Source: CAZJHX01 sp964545715 (GTDB lineage: Bacteria > Myxococcota_A > UBA9042 > GCA-2863065). From it: a stretch of 45,940 nucleotides of DNA. Shown here piece after piece: positions 33,318 to 41,430 of this stretch. The translations under genes and the position numbers were made by a program. Position 1 is the stretch's first letter. Every line of letters starts with the position of its first letter. A model generated the notes under the pieces. It saw only the letters and a list, made by a program, of their open reading frames with translations, was not told the origin of the DNA and did no database searches. The stretch lies in NCBI GenBank assembly GCA_964545715.1, contig CAZJHX010000085.1, positions 1 through 45,940 on the forward strand, written 5' to 3'.

Positions 33318-34427
33318 ATGGACACCTTGAATAACGGCGACCGCATCGCTGTGCTGACCAGCGGTGGCGACGCTCCCGGCATGAACGCGGCCGTCCGCGC
33401 TGTCGTGCGCGTGGCCTACACGCACGGTTTTGTGCCGTACGGCGTGCGATGGGGGTATCAGGGCTTGATCGACGGCGAGATCGCGCCCATCGAGGTGCGT
33501 GATGTGGACGGGATCAGCCGGCGCGGCGGCACGTTTCTGGGCTCCAGCCGCTGCCAGGCGTTCTTCACCGAAGAGGGCAGGGCGCAGGCGGCCGAGCAGC
33601 TGCGGGCGCACCAGATCCGCGGGCTGGTCGTCATCGGCGGCAACGGGTCGCTGGCCGGCGCGCACAGGTTCTCTCAGGAGGTGGACCACACCGGCACGCC
33701 GTTTCGCGTGGTGGGCATGCCCGCCTCCATCGACAACGACATCGGCTACACCACCCTGTGCATCGGCAGCGACACCGCGCTGAACACCATCGTGGAGGCC
33801 TGCGATCGCATCGCGGATACCGCCTCGGCCCACGCCCGCACGTTTGTGGTGGAGGTGATGGGGCGCGACTGCGGATACCTGGCCATGACCGCCGCCGTCG
33901 CCGCGGAGGCCGACGGAGTGTTGTTCGGCGAGGCCAACCTGGGCCGCGACGAGCTTTTGCAGAGCATCGTGGGCATCGTGCAGCGGGCGTACAATCCCGA
34001 GCGCGGCAAGAACCGGGTGCTGGTGATCAAGAGCGAGGGCGTCCAGATCCCGTCCGAGGTGCTGAAGCAATGCATCGACGAGCGCCTGCAGCAGGAGGGG
34101 CTGCCGGTCGAGACTCGCGTGAGCGTTTTGGGCCACATCGTGCGCGGTGGCGCCCCCAGCGGCTTCGATCGGCTCCTGGCCGGCCGCCTGGGCCACGCCG
34201 CCGTTCGGGCCATCCAACGCGGCCGCACCGACGAGATGGTCAGCTGGCATGTGCTGCTCAAGCCAGGCGATCCCCGCCCGACGGTGTTTGACCTGGACCC
34301 GTTCATCACGTTCTGGCCGTTGAAGACCGTGCTGGAAGAGACCGATCGCATCGTGGACGGCACCTCCGAGGTCACCCGGTGGCGCGTCCGTATTCTGCGC
34401 GAGGCCGAGCCGATTCTGGCCGCATGA
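33318..34427 (+). CDS. pfkA: 6-phosphofructokinase
   Basis: A 369-aa glycolytic enzyme phosphorylating fructose 6-phosphate. It shows TSGGDAPGMNAAVRA (15-29), the nucleotide loop GGNGSLAG (107-114), the catalytic ASIDNDI with Asp139, and VEVMGRDCGYLA for substrate binding. The loop of ATP-dependent enzymes is normally GGDGS and of PPi-dependent ones GGDDT; here Asp is replaced by Asn, so the phosphoryl donor is less certain, though the Gly110 position fits ATP. The start is taken at ATG 33318, just before the family begins; an upstream ATG at 33264 would add 18 atypical residues. Its stop overlaps the methyltransferase start. Confidence 0.88.
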   Translation: MDTLNNGDRIAVLTSGGDAPGMNAAVRAVVRVAYTHGFVPYGVRWGYQGLIDGEIAPIEVRDVDGISRRGGTFLGSSRCQAFFTEEGRAQAAEQLRAHQIRGLVVIGGNGSLAGAHRFSQEVDHTGTPFRVVGMPASIDNDIGYTTLCIGSDTALNTIVEACDRIADTASAHARTFVVEVMGRDCGYLAMTAAVAAEADGVLFGEANLGRDELLQSIVGIVQRAYNPERGKNRVLVIKSEGVQIPSEVLKQCIDERLQQEGLPVETRVSVLGHIVRGGAPSGFDRLLAGRLGHAAVRAIQRGRTDEMVSWHVLLKPGDPRPTVFDLDPFITFWPLKTVLEETDRIVDGTSEVTRWRVRILREAEPILAA

Positions 34428-35851
34428 GTCGGGCAGCGCGCAAGGCTCGAGGCGTCTTCTACACGCCGCGCTGGCTGGCATGCGAGATCATTGAGACCGC
34501 GCTCAAGACTGCCCGGCGCGCGCAGGTCCGCCAGCGTCTCACCGTCGTGGATCCGGCCTGCGGCGACGGCGCCTTCACCCGTCTCTTGCCACAGGACGTC
34601 GACGTTTTCGGCGTAGATGCGGACGCGACCTCATTGGCCGTCGCGGCGGCCGGGGGCGGCACCTTTGTTCACGGCGACGCGATCGTCGATGACGATAACG
34701 CCGGCGCGGTCGCCCCTCCGCTGCGCTGGCACCAGACGTTTCCGGCGGTCTTCGCGCAAGGCGGGTTTGACGTGGTGATCGGCAACCCACCGTTTCGCAA
34801 CATCGATCAAGCGCAGTCCGGCGATGATCCCGAGCAGTTTGCCGCGTTCAAGACCTGGGTGCGCACATTCCGCTCCGACGACCCGGCGCGCCTCAGCTGG
34901 GCCGACCACTACCGCCGCATGGCGGATCTCTACCACCTCTTTATCGCGCGCGGCCTGTGGGCGCTGCGGCCCGGCGGGGTGCTGGCGTTCGTCACCTCCC
35001 GCACGTGGCTGGACGCCTGGTACGCCGACAAGCTGCGCGCCCGCCTGGCCTCCGAGACGACCCTGGTCCGCGTCGTGGACTACAGCCAGGACGCGCTCTT
35101 CGAGGGCACCCAGATCCCGGTTGCGGTGGTCGTCCTGATCAAGACGCCGCCGCCGGACGGTCACCGCGTCGATGTCCGCGTCGGCGACACCCACAAGAGC
35201 GTCGCCCAAAGCGACCTGGGCGCCGGACCGTGGCGCTTCCTGGCTGCCACGACGGACGGCGTGCGGTTGGGCGCTCTCTGCGACCTCTCGCAGGGGATGC
35301 AGACCGGGGCCAACGCGGTGTTCGCGGGGCTGACCGCCGCGGATGTTCGTGAGCACGGCATCGAACCCGCCCACGTCCATCGCCGCGCGGTCGGCAGCGA
35401 CATCCACAAGGGGCGCCTGGCCGACCGCCGCGTGCACCACGCCATTTGGACCGAGGACTTGTCCGCAGACGCGCTCCCTCCCGGTGTGCACCGCTGGCTG
35501 ACAAGGCACCGCAAGACCCTTGAAGCGCGCGCTGCATTCAAGCGCGGCGACTGCCAGTGGCATCGCTGGTCCTGGCCCCGCCCGACCCAATTCGGGCGCC
35601 CCAAGATCCTGTGCCCCTACCGCGCCCGCGAGAATCGCTTCTGGTTCGACGCGGCCGGCGACACGCTGGGCCTGCCGGACACGACTGTGCTGATCCCAAA
35701 GCCGGACTGCCCGCTCTCGCCGGATCGCCTCGTCGCCCTCCTCAATGACGACGAACACACCGCCCGCCATCTGGCCATGGCAAAACGCACCGGCCAGGGC
35801 CTGGTCGAGTACTTTGCCCGCCCCTTATCGGACCTCCCGATCACGTTTTAG
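34424..35851 (+). CDS. TaqI-like N6-adenine DNA methyltransferase, orphan
   Basis: A 475-aa class I amino-methyltransferase. It starts with the ARGVFYTPRWLA signature of Eco57I/TaqI-type enzymes, followed by motif I VDPACGDGAF (42-51), motif IV NPPF (121-124), and a C-terminal target-recognition region with GMQTGANAVFAG and PKILCPYRARENRFWFD, as in M.TaqI relatives. It would methylate adenine in a specific DNA sequence. No restriction endonuclease gene lies beside it; instead it is translationally coupled (ATGA) to phosphofructokinase. Alternatively it may modify a non-DNA substrate; NPPF supports adenine or glutamine amino groups. Confidence 0.82.
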   Translation: MSRAARKARGVFYTPRWLACEIIETALKTARRAQVRQRLTVVDPACGDGAFTRLLPQDVDVFGVDADATSLAVAAAGGGTFVHGDAIVDDDNAGAVAPPLRWHQTFPAVFAQGGFDVVIGNPPFRNIDQAQSGDDPEQFAAFKTWVRTFRSDDPARLSWADHYRRMADLYHLFIARGLWALRPGGVLAFVTSRTWLDAWYADKLRARLASETTLVRVVDYSQDALFEGTQIPVAVVVLIKTPPPDGHRVDVRVGDTHKSVAQSDLGAGPWRFLAATTDGVRLGALCDLSQGMQTGANAVFAGLTAADVREHGIEPAHVHRRAVGSDIHKGRLADRRVHHAIWTEDLSADALPPGVHRWLTRHRKTLEARAAFKRGDCQWHRWSWPRPTQFGRPKILCPYRARENRFWFDAAGDTLGLPDTTVLIPKPDCPLSPDRLVALLNDDEHTARHLAMAKRTGQGLVEYFARPLSDLPITF

Positions 35852-35885
35852 GAGTCACATAGCGCTGATCACATCACGATCACAT
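35839..35885. repeat. GATCAC(A/G)T repeats upstream of the FHA gene
   Basis: GATCACAT occurs at 35867-35874 and again at 35878-35885, one helical turn (11 bases) apart. GATCACGT lies at 35839-35846 and a partial GTCACAT near 35854. The cluster starts at the end of the methyltransferase gene, 80-125 bases before the FHA start, where an activator or repressor might bind. Confidence 0.4.
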
Positions 35886-35963
35886 GTCGGTCAGGTGGGT
35901 CTGGCCGGCAGTGCCCATGATGGTCAGCGTGAGAGGAACAACGGGTCAGTCAGGAGGGAAGTC

Positions 35964-36902
35964 ATGAGCCAGCCGAGCAAGTCGCTTTACATCGTCGAGA
36001 TCGCCAACCAGGGCCAGGTCGCCGTGCGGCGCCAGTACTCCGACGGACGCGTCGTCTTCGGCCGGTCGCGGACCAAGGCGCACCTGGCGATCCCCGACCG
36101 CATGATGTCCGCGCGACACGGCGAGCTGCGCTTCAAGAACGGCAAGGTCCGCGTCAAAGACCTGGGCAGCACAAACGGCACCTTCTGGAACGGCGCGCGG
36201 CGGGCGGAGAGCTTCGAGCTCAAGGCCGGGGACCGCTTCATGGCGGGTCAGGTGTGCGTGAAGCTGGTCGAGATCGCGCCGGTTCGCGCCGCTGCCGCCA
36301 AAAAGTCGTCCCCCGCGCTCGACGGCTCGGTGCCTGTGCTCACTCGCGTGCCGACGCCGCAGCCGATGAAGCGCCCGGCCGAGGTCACCCAGCGCATCAG
36401 CCGCCGAAAGCACCACGCGACCAAGCTGCTGGTCATCGCCGGCGCCATCGCGGGCATCGCCGCGCTGTTCATGCCCTTCACCACGGTGAACCTGGACATG
36501 ATCGGCCTCGGTGACGCGCAGCCGCAGCTGACGTTGCTCGGCGCGCTGGATGGCGCCGGCTTCCAGGCCGACGCAAGCGCCTCGACGGACTTCGCGGCCC
36601 GCGGCGCCGACAACGGCATCCGCTCCGCCGTCAATCTGGCCGCGGTCGCCTACGCCTCGGCTGCGTGTCTGCTCCTTATCGGGCTGTCGGGCCTGTTCAC
36701 ACGCTTTGGTCGCGGACTGGGGGGCGCGGCGCTGACGACCGCTCTGTTCGGTGGCACGGCGCTCGTCATGCTGACCACGTTCTTCGGTCGCGTGCCCTTC
36801 ATGACCGCCGGCACCGCGCTGCTGGTCCTCGCCATCGGCCTGGCCGTCTCCGGCTTCGGTGGCATGGTCGCGCTGCTGGTGCCCGAGCCGGCCGCTCGCT
36901 AA
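35964..36902 (+). CDS. FHA-domain membrane protein
   Basis: A 312-aa protein starting at ATG 35964, which has AGGAGGG about six bases upstream. An in-frame ATG at 35745 would run through the previous gene. Residues 10-100 are a forkhead-associated domain that binds phosphothreonine: VVFGRSRTKAHL, MMSARHGEL (the SxxH element) and DLGSTNGTFWNG. A Pro/Lys-rich linker follows, then four hydrophobic helices (LLVIAGAIAGIAALFM, AACLLLIGLSGLF, AALTTALFGGTALVML, TALLVLAIGLAVSGFGG). It probably recruits phosphorylated partners of Ser/Thr kinases to the membrane. No kinase gene is nearby. Confidence 0.85.
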   Translation: MSQPSKSLYIVEIANQGQVAVRRQYSDGRVVFGRSRTKAHLAIPDRMMSARHGELRFKNGKVRVKDLGSTNGTFWNGARRAESFELKAGDRFMAGQVCVKLVEIAPVRAAAAKKSSPALDGSVPVLTRVPTPQPMKRPAEVTQRISRRKHHATKLLVIAGAIAGIAALFMPFTTVNLDMIGLGDAQPQLTLLGALDGAGFQADASASTDFAARGADNGIRSAVNLAAVAYASAACLLLIGLSGLFTRFGRGLGGAALTTALFGGTALVMLTTFFGRVPFMTAGTALLVLAIGLAVSGFGGMVALLVPEPAAR

Positions 36903-36913
36903 AGCGACCCTGG

Positions 36914-38833
36914 TCAGGGCGCGCCCCCGCGCGTGAGCAGCTCCAACATGGCCGGCGACGTCTCGGCGTAGGGCGTTGAGGGCGGATTGGTGCGCGGCCA
37001 GTCGCGGTGATCCCGCTCTGTGGCGACCAGGTCATAGAGCGCCCTGGCGGCCGGGCCCTCGACCTTGAGCGGGCGCACGCCGATGGTCGCCGCGGCGGCC
37101 TCCTGATCGAACAAGAACTGCCACCACGCCAGTGGCGGGTACTCCTCCAACGCCAGCGCGACCGCGCCATATCCCTGCCCGTCATCGGCTCGCGCATGGT
37201 GACTGCGCGCGCCGGCTCCACGAAACGCGTGGCAGGCCAGGCAGCCGTTTTGTCCCGTCAGCACGCGCCAGATCTCCGGGGCGACGCCGCGCACGGGACC
37301 CAGTGGATCGGCCTTCATCAGCTGGAAGCTGGCCGGCGTTAGCCCGTACGTCGCAAAGGTAGCGTCTACCAGCTCACGCGGCGCCGGCTGGGGAAAGAAC
37401 AGGAACGCGCCGACCGGCCGGATCATCTTTGGCTGATGCTCCTCGTCCGGCTGCCAGGAGTAGCGCTGGTCCATGCGGTACCAGCCGGTGAGTCGGAACA
37501 GGTTGCGCTCATCGTCCAGGCCTACGACCAGCTGCGGCTTGTTGGCGCGGATTTGCTCAGCTGACAGCACCTGCCGCTCTCCGCGGATGTTCGTCACCAC
37601 CAGCCAGTCGCCCTGGCCGACCTCGGACGTCGGCCGAGAGGCCAGGTAGGTGGCGAGATCGATGGCGTGGTACGTCTCGAACGGGTACGCGTTGAGCTCG
37701 TAGGCGGTCTTGTCGAAGATGCGCGCGACCGCCCACTTGAGGCGTGGCGTCATCGCGTGCGCCTCGACCAGCGACTCGTCCCAGAACACCTCTGACGTCA
37801 GTGGCGGCTTGTCGCTCCAGATCTGTTTGACGGCCCACGCGCCCTCGATCGGCTGGGGTACCGGGTCCTTGCGCGCAAACTCGGCCAGCAGGGCCGCTAC
37901 GCGGTTACCTTCACCGGACAGGTTCCACATCTTTCGCTCGTCCCGCTCGGGTACCAGCATCGACTGCACGTTTTTGGCGCCGGCCGCGCGCAATGCCTGC
38001 GCGAACATGCGCCCACCCTGTGCGTAGCCCGGGGCGTCGTCGCCACCGTACAGCACCAGAAACGGTGGGGCCTGCCGATGCACGTGGGTGACCGGCGAGA
38101 CCGCGCGCCGTGCGTTGTGCTCTTTGCCGCCCGCCCAGCTGTAGAAGCCCCGATCGGGGTGTCCGCCCAGGATCTCCTCCGAGAGGTCGTACAGGCCGCG
38201 AATTCCTACGGCGCCGGCAAGGCGTTGCGGCTCCACGCCCGCGTCGGCCAGCAGATTGCGGTCCAAGGCCAGCAGCGCGGCCAGCAGCGCGCCCGACTCG
38301 TGGCCGACCAGCGAGATCCGCTCCGCGTCATAACCGTAGTGGTCCGCCTGATCTACGAAGAAGCGCACCACCTTGGCGACATCTTGGGCGCACTCTTCAA
38401 AAACGTATCCGTCCGCCAGCGCATAGCGCACCGCCGCGACCGCGATCCCGCGTCGCTGCATGGCATCCCCCGCGGCCGCCGCCGCCAGGTATCGATCGTC
38501 CGGCATGTCCCACAGCCCGCCCGTGAGGTACAGCATCAGCGGGGGCTTTTCGGCCGACGGGCCCGGCATGTACAGGTCGACTCGCACACCGGCACGCGGC
38601 ACGCTCGGAAGCGGCACGCCGGTGTCCACCAGGTGGTAGCTGCGTGCGCCGGCCTCCGCCTCGGCAGGAACCGGGGCCGTCGTGGTGGCTTGCGCGGCCG
38701 TCGCCGTCGGCTGTGGTGCGGTCGGGGGATCAACAGCGGTTGTCTGCGCGGACTCGCCCCACGCGTATCCCATCCAGCTGGCGGTCAGGACCGCGATGAT
38801 TCCGATCGAAAGTGTGCTGATTGGTCGTTTCAA
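36914..38833 (-). CDS. alpha/beta-hydrolase fused to a heme c domain, exported
   Basis: A protein of about 639 aa. TTG 38833 gives a signal-anchor (KRPISTLSIGIIAVLTASW); TTG 38854 is the alternative. After a Thr/Pro/Ala-rich linker come the esterase/lipase-like alpha/beta-hydrolase elements: LMLYLTGGLWDMPDD (oxyanion region, GG in place of HGGG), the nucleophile elbow GHESG with Ser180, and FLVLYGGDDAPGY. The C-terminal part carries one heme c motif, CLACH (about residue 531), followed by HARADDGQGYG. A covalent heme on a secreted hydrolase is uncommon. It may couple ester cleavage or carbohydrate deacetylation to redox sensing, but no function is proven. Confidence 0.75.
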   Translation of the reverse strand: MKRPISTLSIGIIAVLTASWMGYAWGESAQTTAVDPPTAPQPTATAAQATTTAPVPAEAEAGARSYHLVDTGVPLPSVPRAGVRVDLYMPGPSAEKPPLMLYLTGGLWDMPDDRYLAAAAAGDAMQRRGIAVAAVRYALADGYVFEECAQDVAKVVRFFVDQADHYGYDAERISLVGHESGALLAALLALDRNLLADAGVEPQRLAGAVGIRGLYDLSEEILGGHPDRGFYSWAGGKEHNARRAVSPVTHVHRQAPPFLVLYGGDDAPGYAQGGRMFAQALRAAGAKNVQSMLVPERDERKMWNLSGEGNRVAALLAEFARKDPVPQPIEGAWAVKQIWSDKPPLTSEVFWDESLVEAHAMTPRLKWAVARIFDKTAYELNAYPFETYHAIDLATYLASRPTSEVGQGDWLVVTNIRGERQVLSAEQIRANKPQLVVGLDDERNLFRLTGWYRMDQRYSWQPDEEHQPKMIRPVGAFLFFPQPAPRELVDATFATYGLTPASFQLMKADPLGPVRGVAPEIWRVLTGQNGCLACHAFRGAGARSHHARADDGQGYGAVALALEEYPPLAWWQFLFDQEAAAATIGVRPLKVEGPAARALYDLVATERDHRDWPRTNPPSTPYAETSPAMLELLTRGGAP

Positions 38834-38900
38834 GGGGGCCCCGCTTTGTACCAAAGGCTTAACGGGACCGGCCGCGGCGGCCTCAAGTGATGTTTCTGCC

Positions 38901-38929
38901 TTGACTGGGACGAATCGACCCGGTACTCA
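38901..38929 (+). promoter_or_regulatory. possible sigma70-type promoter for the Trp-repeat gene
   Basis: TTGACT (38901-38906) is followed after 17 bases by TACTCA (38924-38929) in an AT-rich stretch. The start codon at 38972 lies about 35 bases beyond the expected transcript start, with AGGGAG at 38955-38960. The -10 match is weak. Confidence 0.35.
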
Positions 38930-38971
38930 TTATTTACCAAACACTGTAAAGTTTAGGGAGCGACCATCAGC

Positions 38972-39562
38972 ATGACGTTGAACGCAGCGAAGCTTGTCTC
39001 AGGCCTGATCACCACCTTCATGTGCCTGGGTTCCGCCGGCGCACTGGATTGGACGTGCAACAACAACAAGGTTGCCGCGGACAGCGACGCCGACCTGCTG
39101 TGGCTTGGCACGTTGAAGGCGCGCGAGCTGGCATCCGGCACGTGGTCTGCCGTCGTCGAGACCGGCTTCAAAGAAGAGGCGACCGACTGGACTCCCGACC
39201 TGGTGTCCTTCAAGCAGTGGCGCCCCAGCCTGGCCGATCAGAAGCTGATCGGCAGTGCGTGGCAGACCTTTGACCAGGGCCAGGCCGACCGCCAGGCGCT
39301 GTGGCTCAAAACGGTCGAGCCGGCTTGGAGCCTGATGCTGAAGGGCTGGACCGAGCCGCTCGACGACGGTACCGCGCTCCTTTGGCGCGGCTTCGAGCGC
39401 TCCATCGAGACCACACAAGCGCTGTGGTCGCTGGATGTGAGCGCTGCCAACCCGACGCGTCTGCGTTGGCGTCAGCTGCTGGAGACATGGAACGAGCCGA
39501 GCTGGGTTGTCGCCAGCTGGACCGTCCCGCAGGACTCACAGGATTCACTGGGCGCGGCCTAG
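38972..39562 (+). CDS. Trp-repeat exported protein, part before an in-frame UAG
   Basis: A 196-aa segment with a signal peptide (residues 1-25, ending GSAGA), then Trp-rich repeats of roughly 15-25 residues (for example ADRQALWLKTVEPAW, LLWRGFERSIETTQALW, LRWRQLLETWNEPSW). It ends at TAG 39560-39562. The same reading frame continues beyond the TAG without another stop to 41407, and the same repeat type goes on there (VVWAQDVQTWNKLAEAW). A single base change or suppression at this codon would give one 811-codon protein. TAG is a normal stop in about ten other genes here, so general recoding is unlikely. Function is unknown. Confidence 0.8.
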   Translation: MTLNAAKLVSGLITTFMCLGSAGALDWTCNNNKVAADSDADLLWLGTLKARELASGTWSAVVETGFKEEATDWTPDLVSFKQWRPSLADQKLIGSAWQTFDQGQADRQALWLKTVEPAWSLMLKGWTEPLDDGTALLWRGFERSIETTQALWSLDVSAANPTRLRWRQLLETWNEPSWVVASWTVPQDSQDSLGAA

Positions 39563-39567
39563 GCCGC
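39554..39567. repeat. 14-bp perfect palindrome spanning the UAG stop
   Basis: GCGGCCTAGGCCGC is its own reverse complement and has the TAG (39560-39562) at its centre. Whether it is functional or a chance result of alternating Ala codons (GCG GCC TAG GCC GCC) is open. Confidence 0.5.
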
Positions 39568-39595
39568 CGAGACCAAGGGGCACGACAGCAAGCGG

Positions 39596-41407
39596 GTGGT
39601 CTGGGCCCAGGACGTGCAGACCTGGAACAAGCTGGCCGAGGCGTGGATCGCGCCGGCCGTCGCCAAGCCGACCAACGCGCGCTGGTTCGCGCACCAGGGT
39701 CAGTGGGACGCTCAGATGGCCGTGCATGACACCACCGAGGCCTTCTGGTTTCGTCGGACGTCCCGCTGGGATGCGGCGATGAAGGTGTGGACCCCGCTGT
39801 TGGATCCACCGTCGCTCGATCCGGGCCCGGGCGCCACCTGGAGCGCCCCCTCGGGTGACCTTGGCGGCGACGCCCCGGCCGATGCGGGGGCGCTGGCGTT
39901 GGAGCCCGATACCGGGGCCTCGTGGGTCTCGCCGTCCGGGTCAGACGGCGACCCGGGCTCGGGCATTATTGTGGGCGACTCAGACACGGGTGCCAGCTGG
40001 GTAGGGACGCTGGGTGACGCGCCTGTCTCGCTCGATCCGGTGCTCGATCCGGGCGCGGTCTGGACACCGAGCGTCTGGGTGCAGGACATCTCGACGACCG
40101 ACAGCGGGCAGAAGGCGGGCTGGAATGCGCTGCTGGCGGCCAACGAACACATCCGCCCCCGCTGGTCCGAGCAGATTCGCGAATGGAACCACGGGCGTAT
40201 TCAGTGGGTGCCTGCCACGCAGCAGATCGATCCGCCGTCGCTGTTTCTGGAGTGGAAGAGCTCGCTTCAGGTCTGGGCGTCCGACGTCCAGGCGCAGGAT
40301 GAGCGCCTGCTGGAGTGGAAAGCCGAGCAGGGCAAGTGGTCCACACCGCTTTGGAGCGCGCTCAGCGCGTCCGCCGGCGATGATCTCGCATGGAAGTCCG
40401 TGCTCTCAACCTGGAGCGGTCTCGAGGTCCAGTGGATCGCCACCAACGAGGCGCAGGCCCTGGCCGCCAACCGCTGGACTACGATGTTTGAAGGTGACTC
40501 CGGCTTCAAGGCCACGGATGACGAGGCGCTGCTGTGGAACACGCGCACCGCGTTGTGGCCCGCGACGCTGAAAGCGCAGGACGACAACCTGCTCAGCTGG
40601 GCCAAAGAGCCCGCGGGCTTTGGCGCCGTCGCCCCCGCCGCTCCCAGCTTGGAGGCGACCGGATCGGCCATCGCGCTGCGGGACGCCCTGTGGGTTCGCA
40701 GCAGAATCAGCGACGACCTGGAGCGGGGCATTCAGTGGGCCGCGGCCCCGGCGTGGGACAGCCCGAGCCTGAGCTGTGTCGACGCCAGCGCGGCTATCGC
40801 GCCCGACGCTCGATTGGGCTCGTGGGTGCGCATCGGACCCAACGTCAAGCTGAAGTCCGGTGCCTGGGTCGGTGCGCTGAGCGTCATCGGCGAGGGCACA
40901 AAGCTGAAGTGGAACGCCGAGGTCAAGCCCGCGTCGGTCGTCGGCGCGGACAGCCGAATTCGGTGGAGCGCCTCAGTGGGGCCCGCCGCGCTGCTCGGCG
41001 ACCGCGTCAAGATCGGGCGCTGGGCTAAGGCCGGCGAGAACTTCACCGCTGGCTGGGACAGCAAGCTCCGAAAGGGCGTCGTGGTCGGCGACGACACCTC
41101 ATTGGCGTGGAACGTGACGCTGCACAAAGGCGCGCAGCTCGGTAACGCGGTGTGGGTCGGCCAGCAGACCCGCGTGCAGAAGAACTCGACGATCGGTCAC
41201 GGCACGTCCATCGGCGCCGGCGTGTGGATCGCCAAAAACGTCAACGTTGGCTGGGACGTCATGATCGGCAACGACGTCAAAATCGGCAAGGGCCTGTGGA
41301 TCGCGGACAACACAACGATCGAGGACGGAGCCAAGCTCAAGGCTCCCAAGAATAAGAACAAGAACAAGCACAACGGCGACAGCGACAGCGACAGCGACAG
41401 CGACTAG
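39596..41407 (+). CDS. Trp-repeat / left-handed beta-helix surface protein, main part
   Basis: A 603-aa frame in phase with 38972-39562. It continues the Trp repeats (AFWFRRTSRWDAAMKVW, LFLEWKSSLQVW, DERLLEWKAEQGKW, DDEALLWNTRTALW). It includes a Gly/Asp/Pro-rich block with repeats around GASWVSPSGSDGD and GASWVGTLGD (about residues 80-160). It ends with roughly 190 residues of hexapeptide repeats (IGPNVKLKSGAWVG, VVGDDTSLAWNVTL, IGNDVKIGKGLWIADN) predicting a left-handed beta-helix. The tail is Lys/Asn-rich then Asp-Ser repeats. GTG 39596 has no good ribosome site, so independent translation is doubtful. It is likely cell-surface or structural. Confidence 0.75.
   Translation: MVWAQDVQTWNKLAEAWIAPAVAKPTNARWFAHQGQWDAQMAVHDTTEAFWFRRTSRWDAAMKVWTPLLDPPSLDPGPGATWSAPSGDLGGDAPADAGALALEPDTGASWVSPSGSDGDPGSGIIVGDSDTGASWVGTLGDAPVSLDPVLDPGAVWTPSVWVQDISTTDSGQKAGWNALLAANEHIRPRWSEQIREWNHGRIQWVPATQQIDPPSLFLEWKSSLQVWASDVQAQDERLLEWKAEQGKWSTPLWSALSASAGDDLAWKSVLSTWSGLEVQWIATNEAQALAANRWTTMFEGDSGFKATDDEALLWNTRTALWPATLKAQDDNLLSWAKEPAGFGAVAPAAPSLEATGSAIALRDALWVRSRISDDLERGIQWAAAPAWDSPSLSCVDASAAIAPDARLGSWVRIGPNVKLKSGAWVGALSVIGEGTKLKWNAEVKPASVVGADSRIRWSASVGPAALLGDRVKIGRWAKAGENFTAGWDSKLRKGVVVGDDTSLAWNVTLHKGAQLGNAVWVGQQTRVQKNSTIGHGTSIGAGVWIAKNVNVGWDVMIGNDVKIGKGLWIADNTTIEDGAKLKAPKNKNKNKHNGDSDSDSDSD
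41378..41404. repeat. GACAGC hexanucleotide repeat at gene end
   Basis: Four and a half perfect GACAGC units encode the Asp-Ser tail of the beta-helix protein. An AAGAAC-type repeat (about 41348-41371) precedes it and encodes the Lys/Asn tract. Unit gain or loss keeps the frame, so tail length could vary between strains. Confidence 0.8.
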
Positions 41408-41430
41408 GCCCGCGTCAGGCGATTGCGGGC
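41408..41430. terminator. hairpin between convergent genes
   Basis: GCCCGC/GCGGGC form a perfect six-base stem with an 11-base loop immediately after the TAG at 41407, reaching into the last codons of the minus-strand gene. There is no T-run on either strand. It may serve as a shared weak terminator. Confidence 0.3.

Noticed and set aside
34424..35851. Restriction-modification defence island
   Set aside because: No endonuclease, no mobility genes and no other defence genes flank the methyltransferase.
38972..41407. Genome-wide UAG recoding (for example pyrrolysine)
   Set aside because: TAG ends about ten other intact genes here (for example 7037, 18593, 21681, 23142 and 30928), and no pylT/pylS-like genes are visible.
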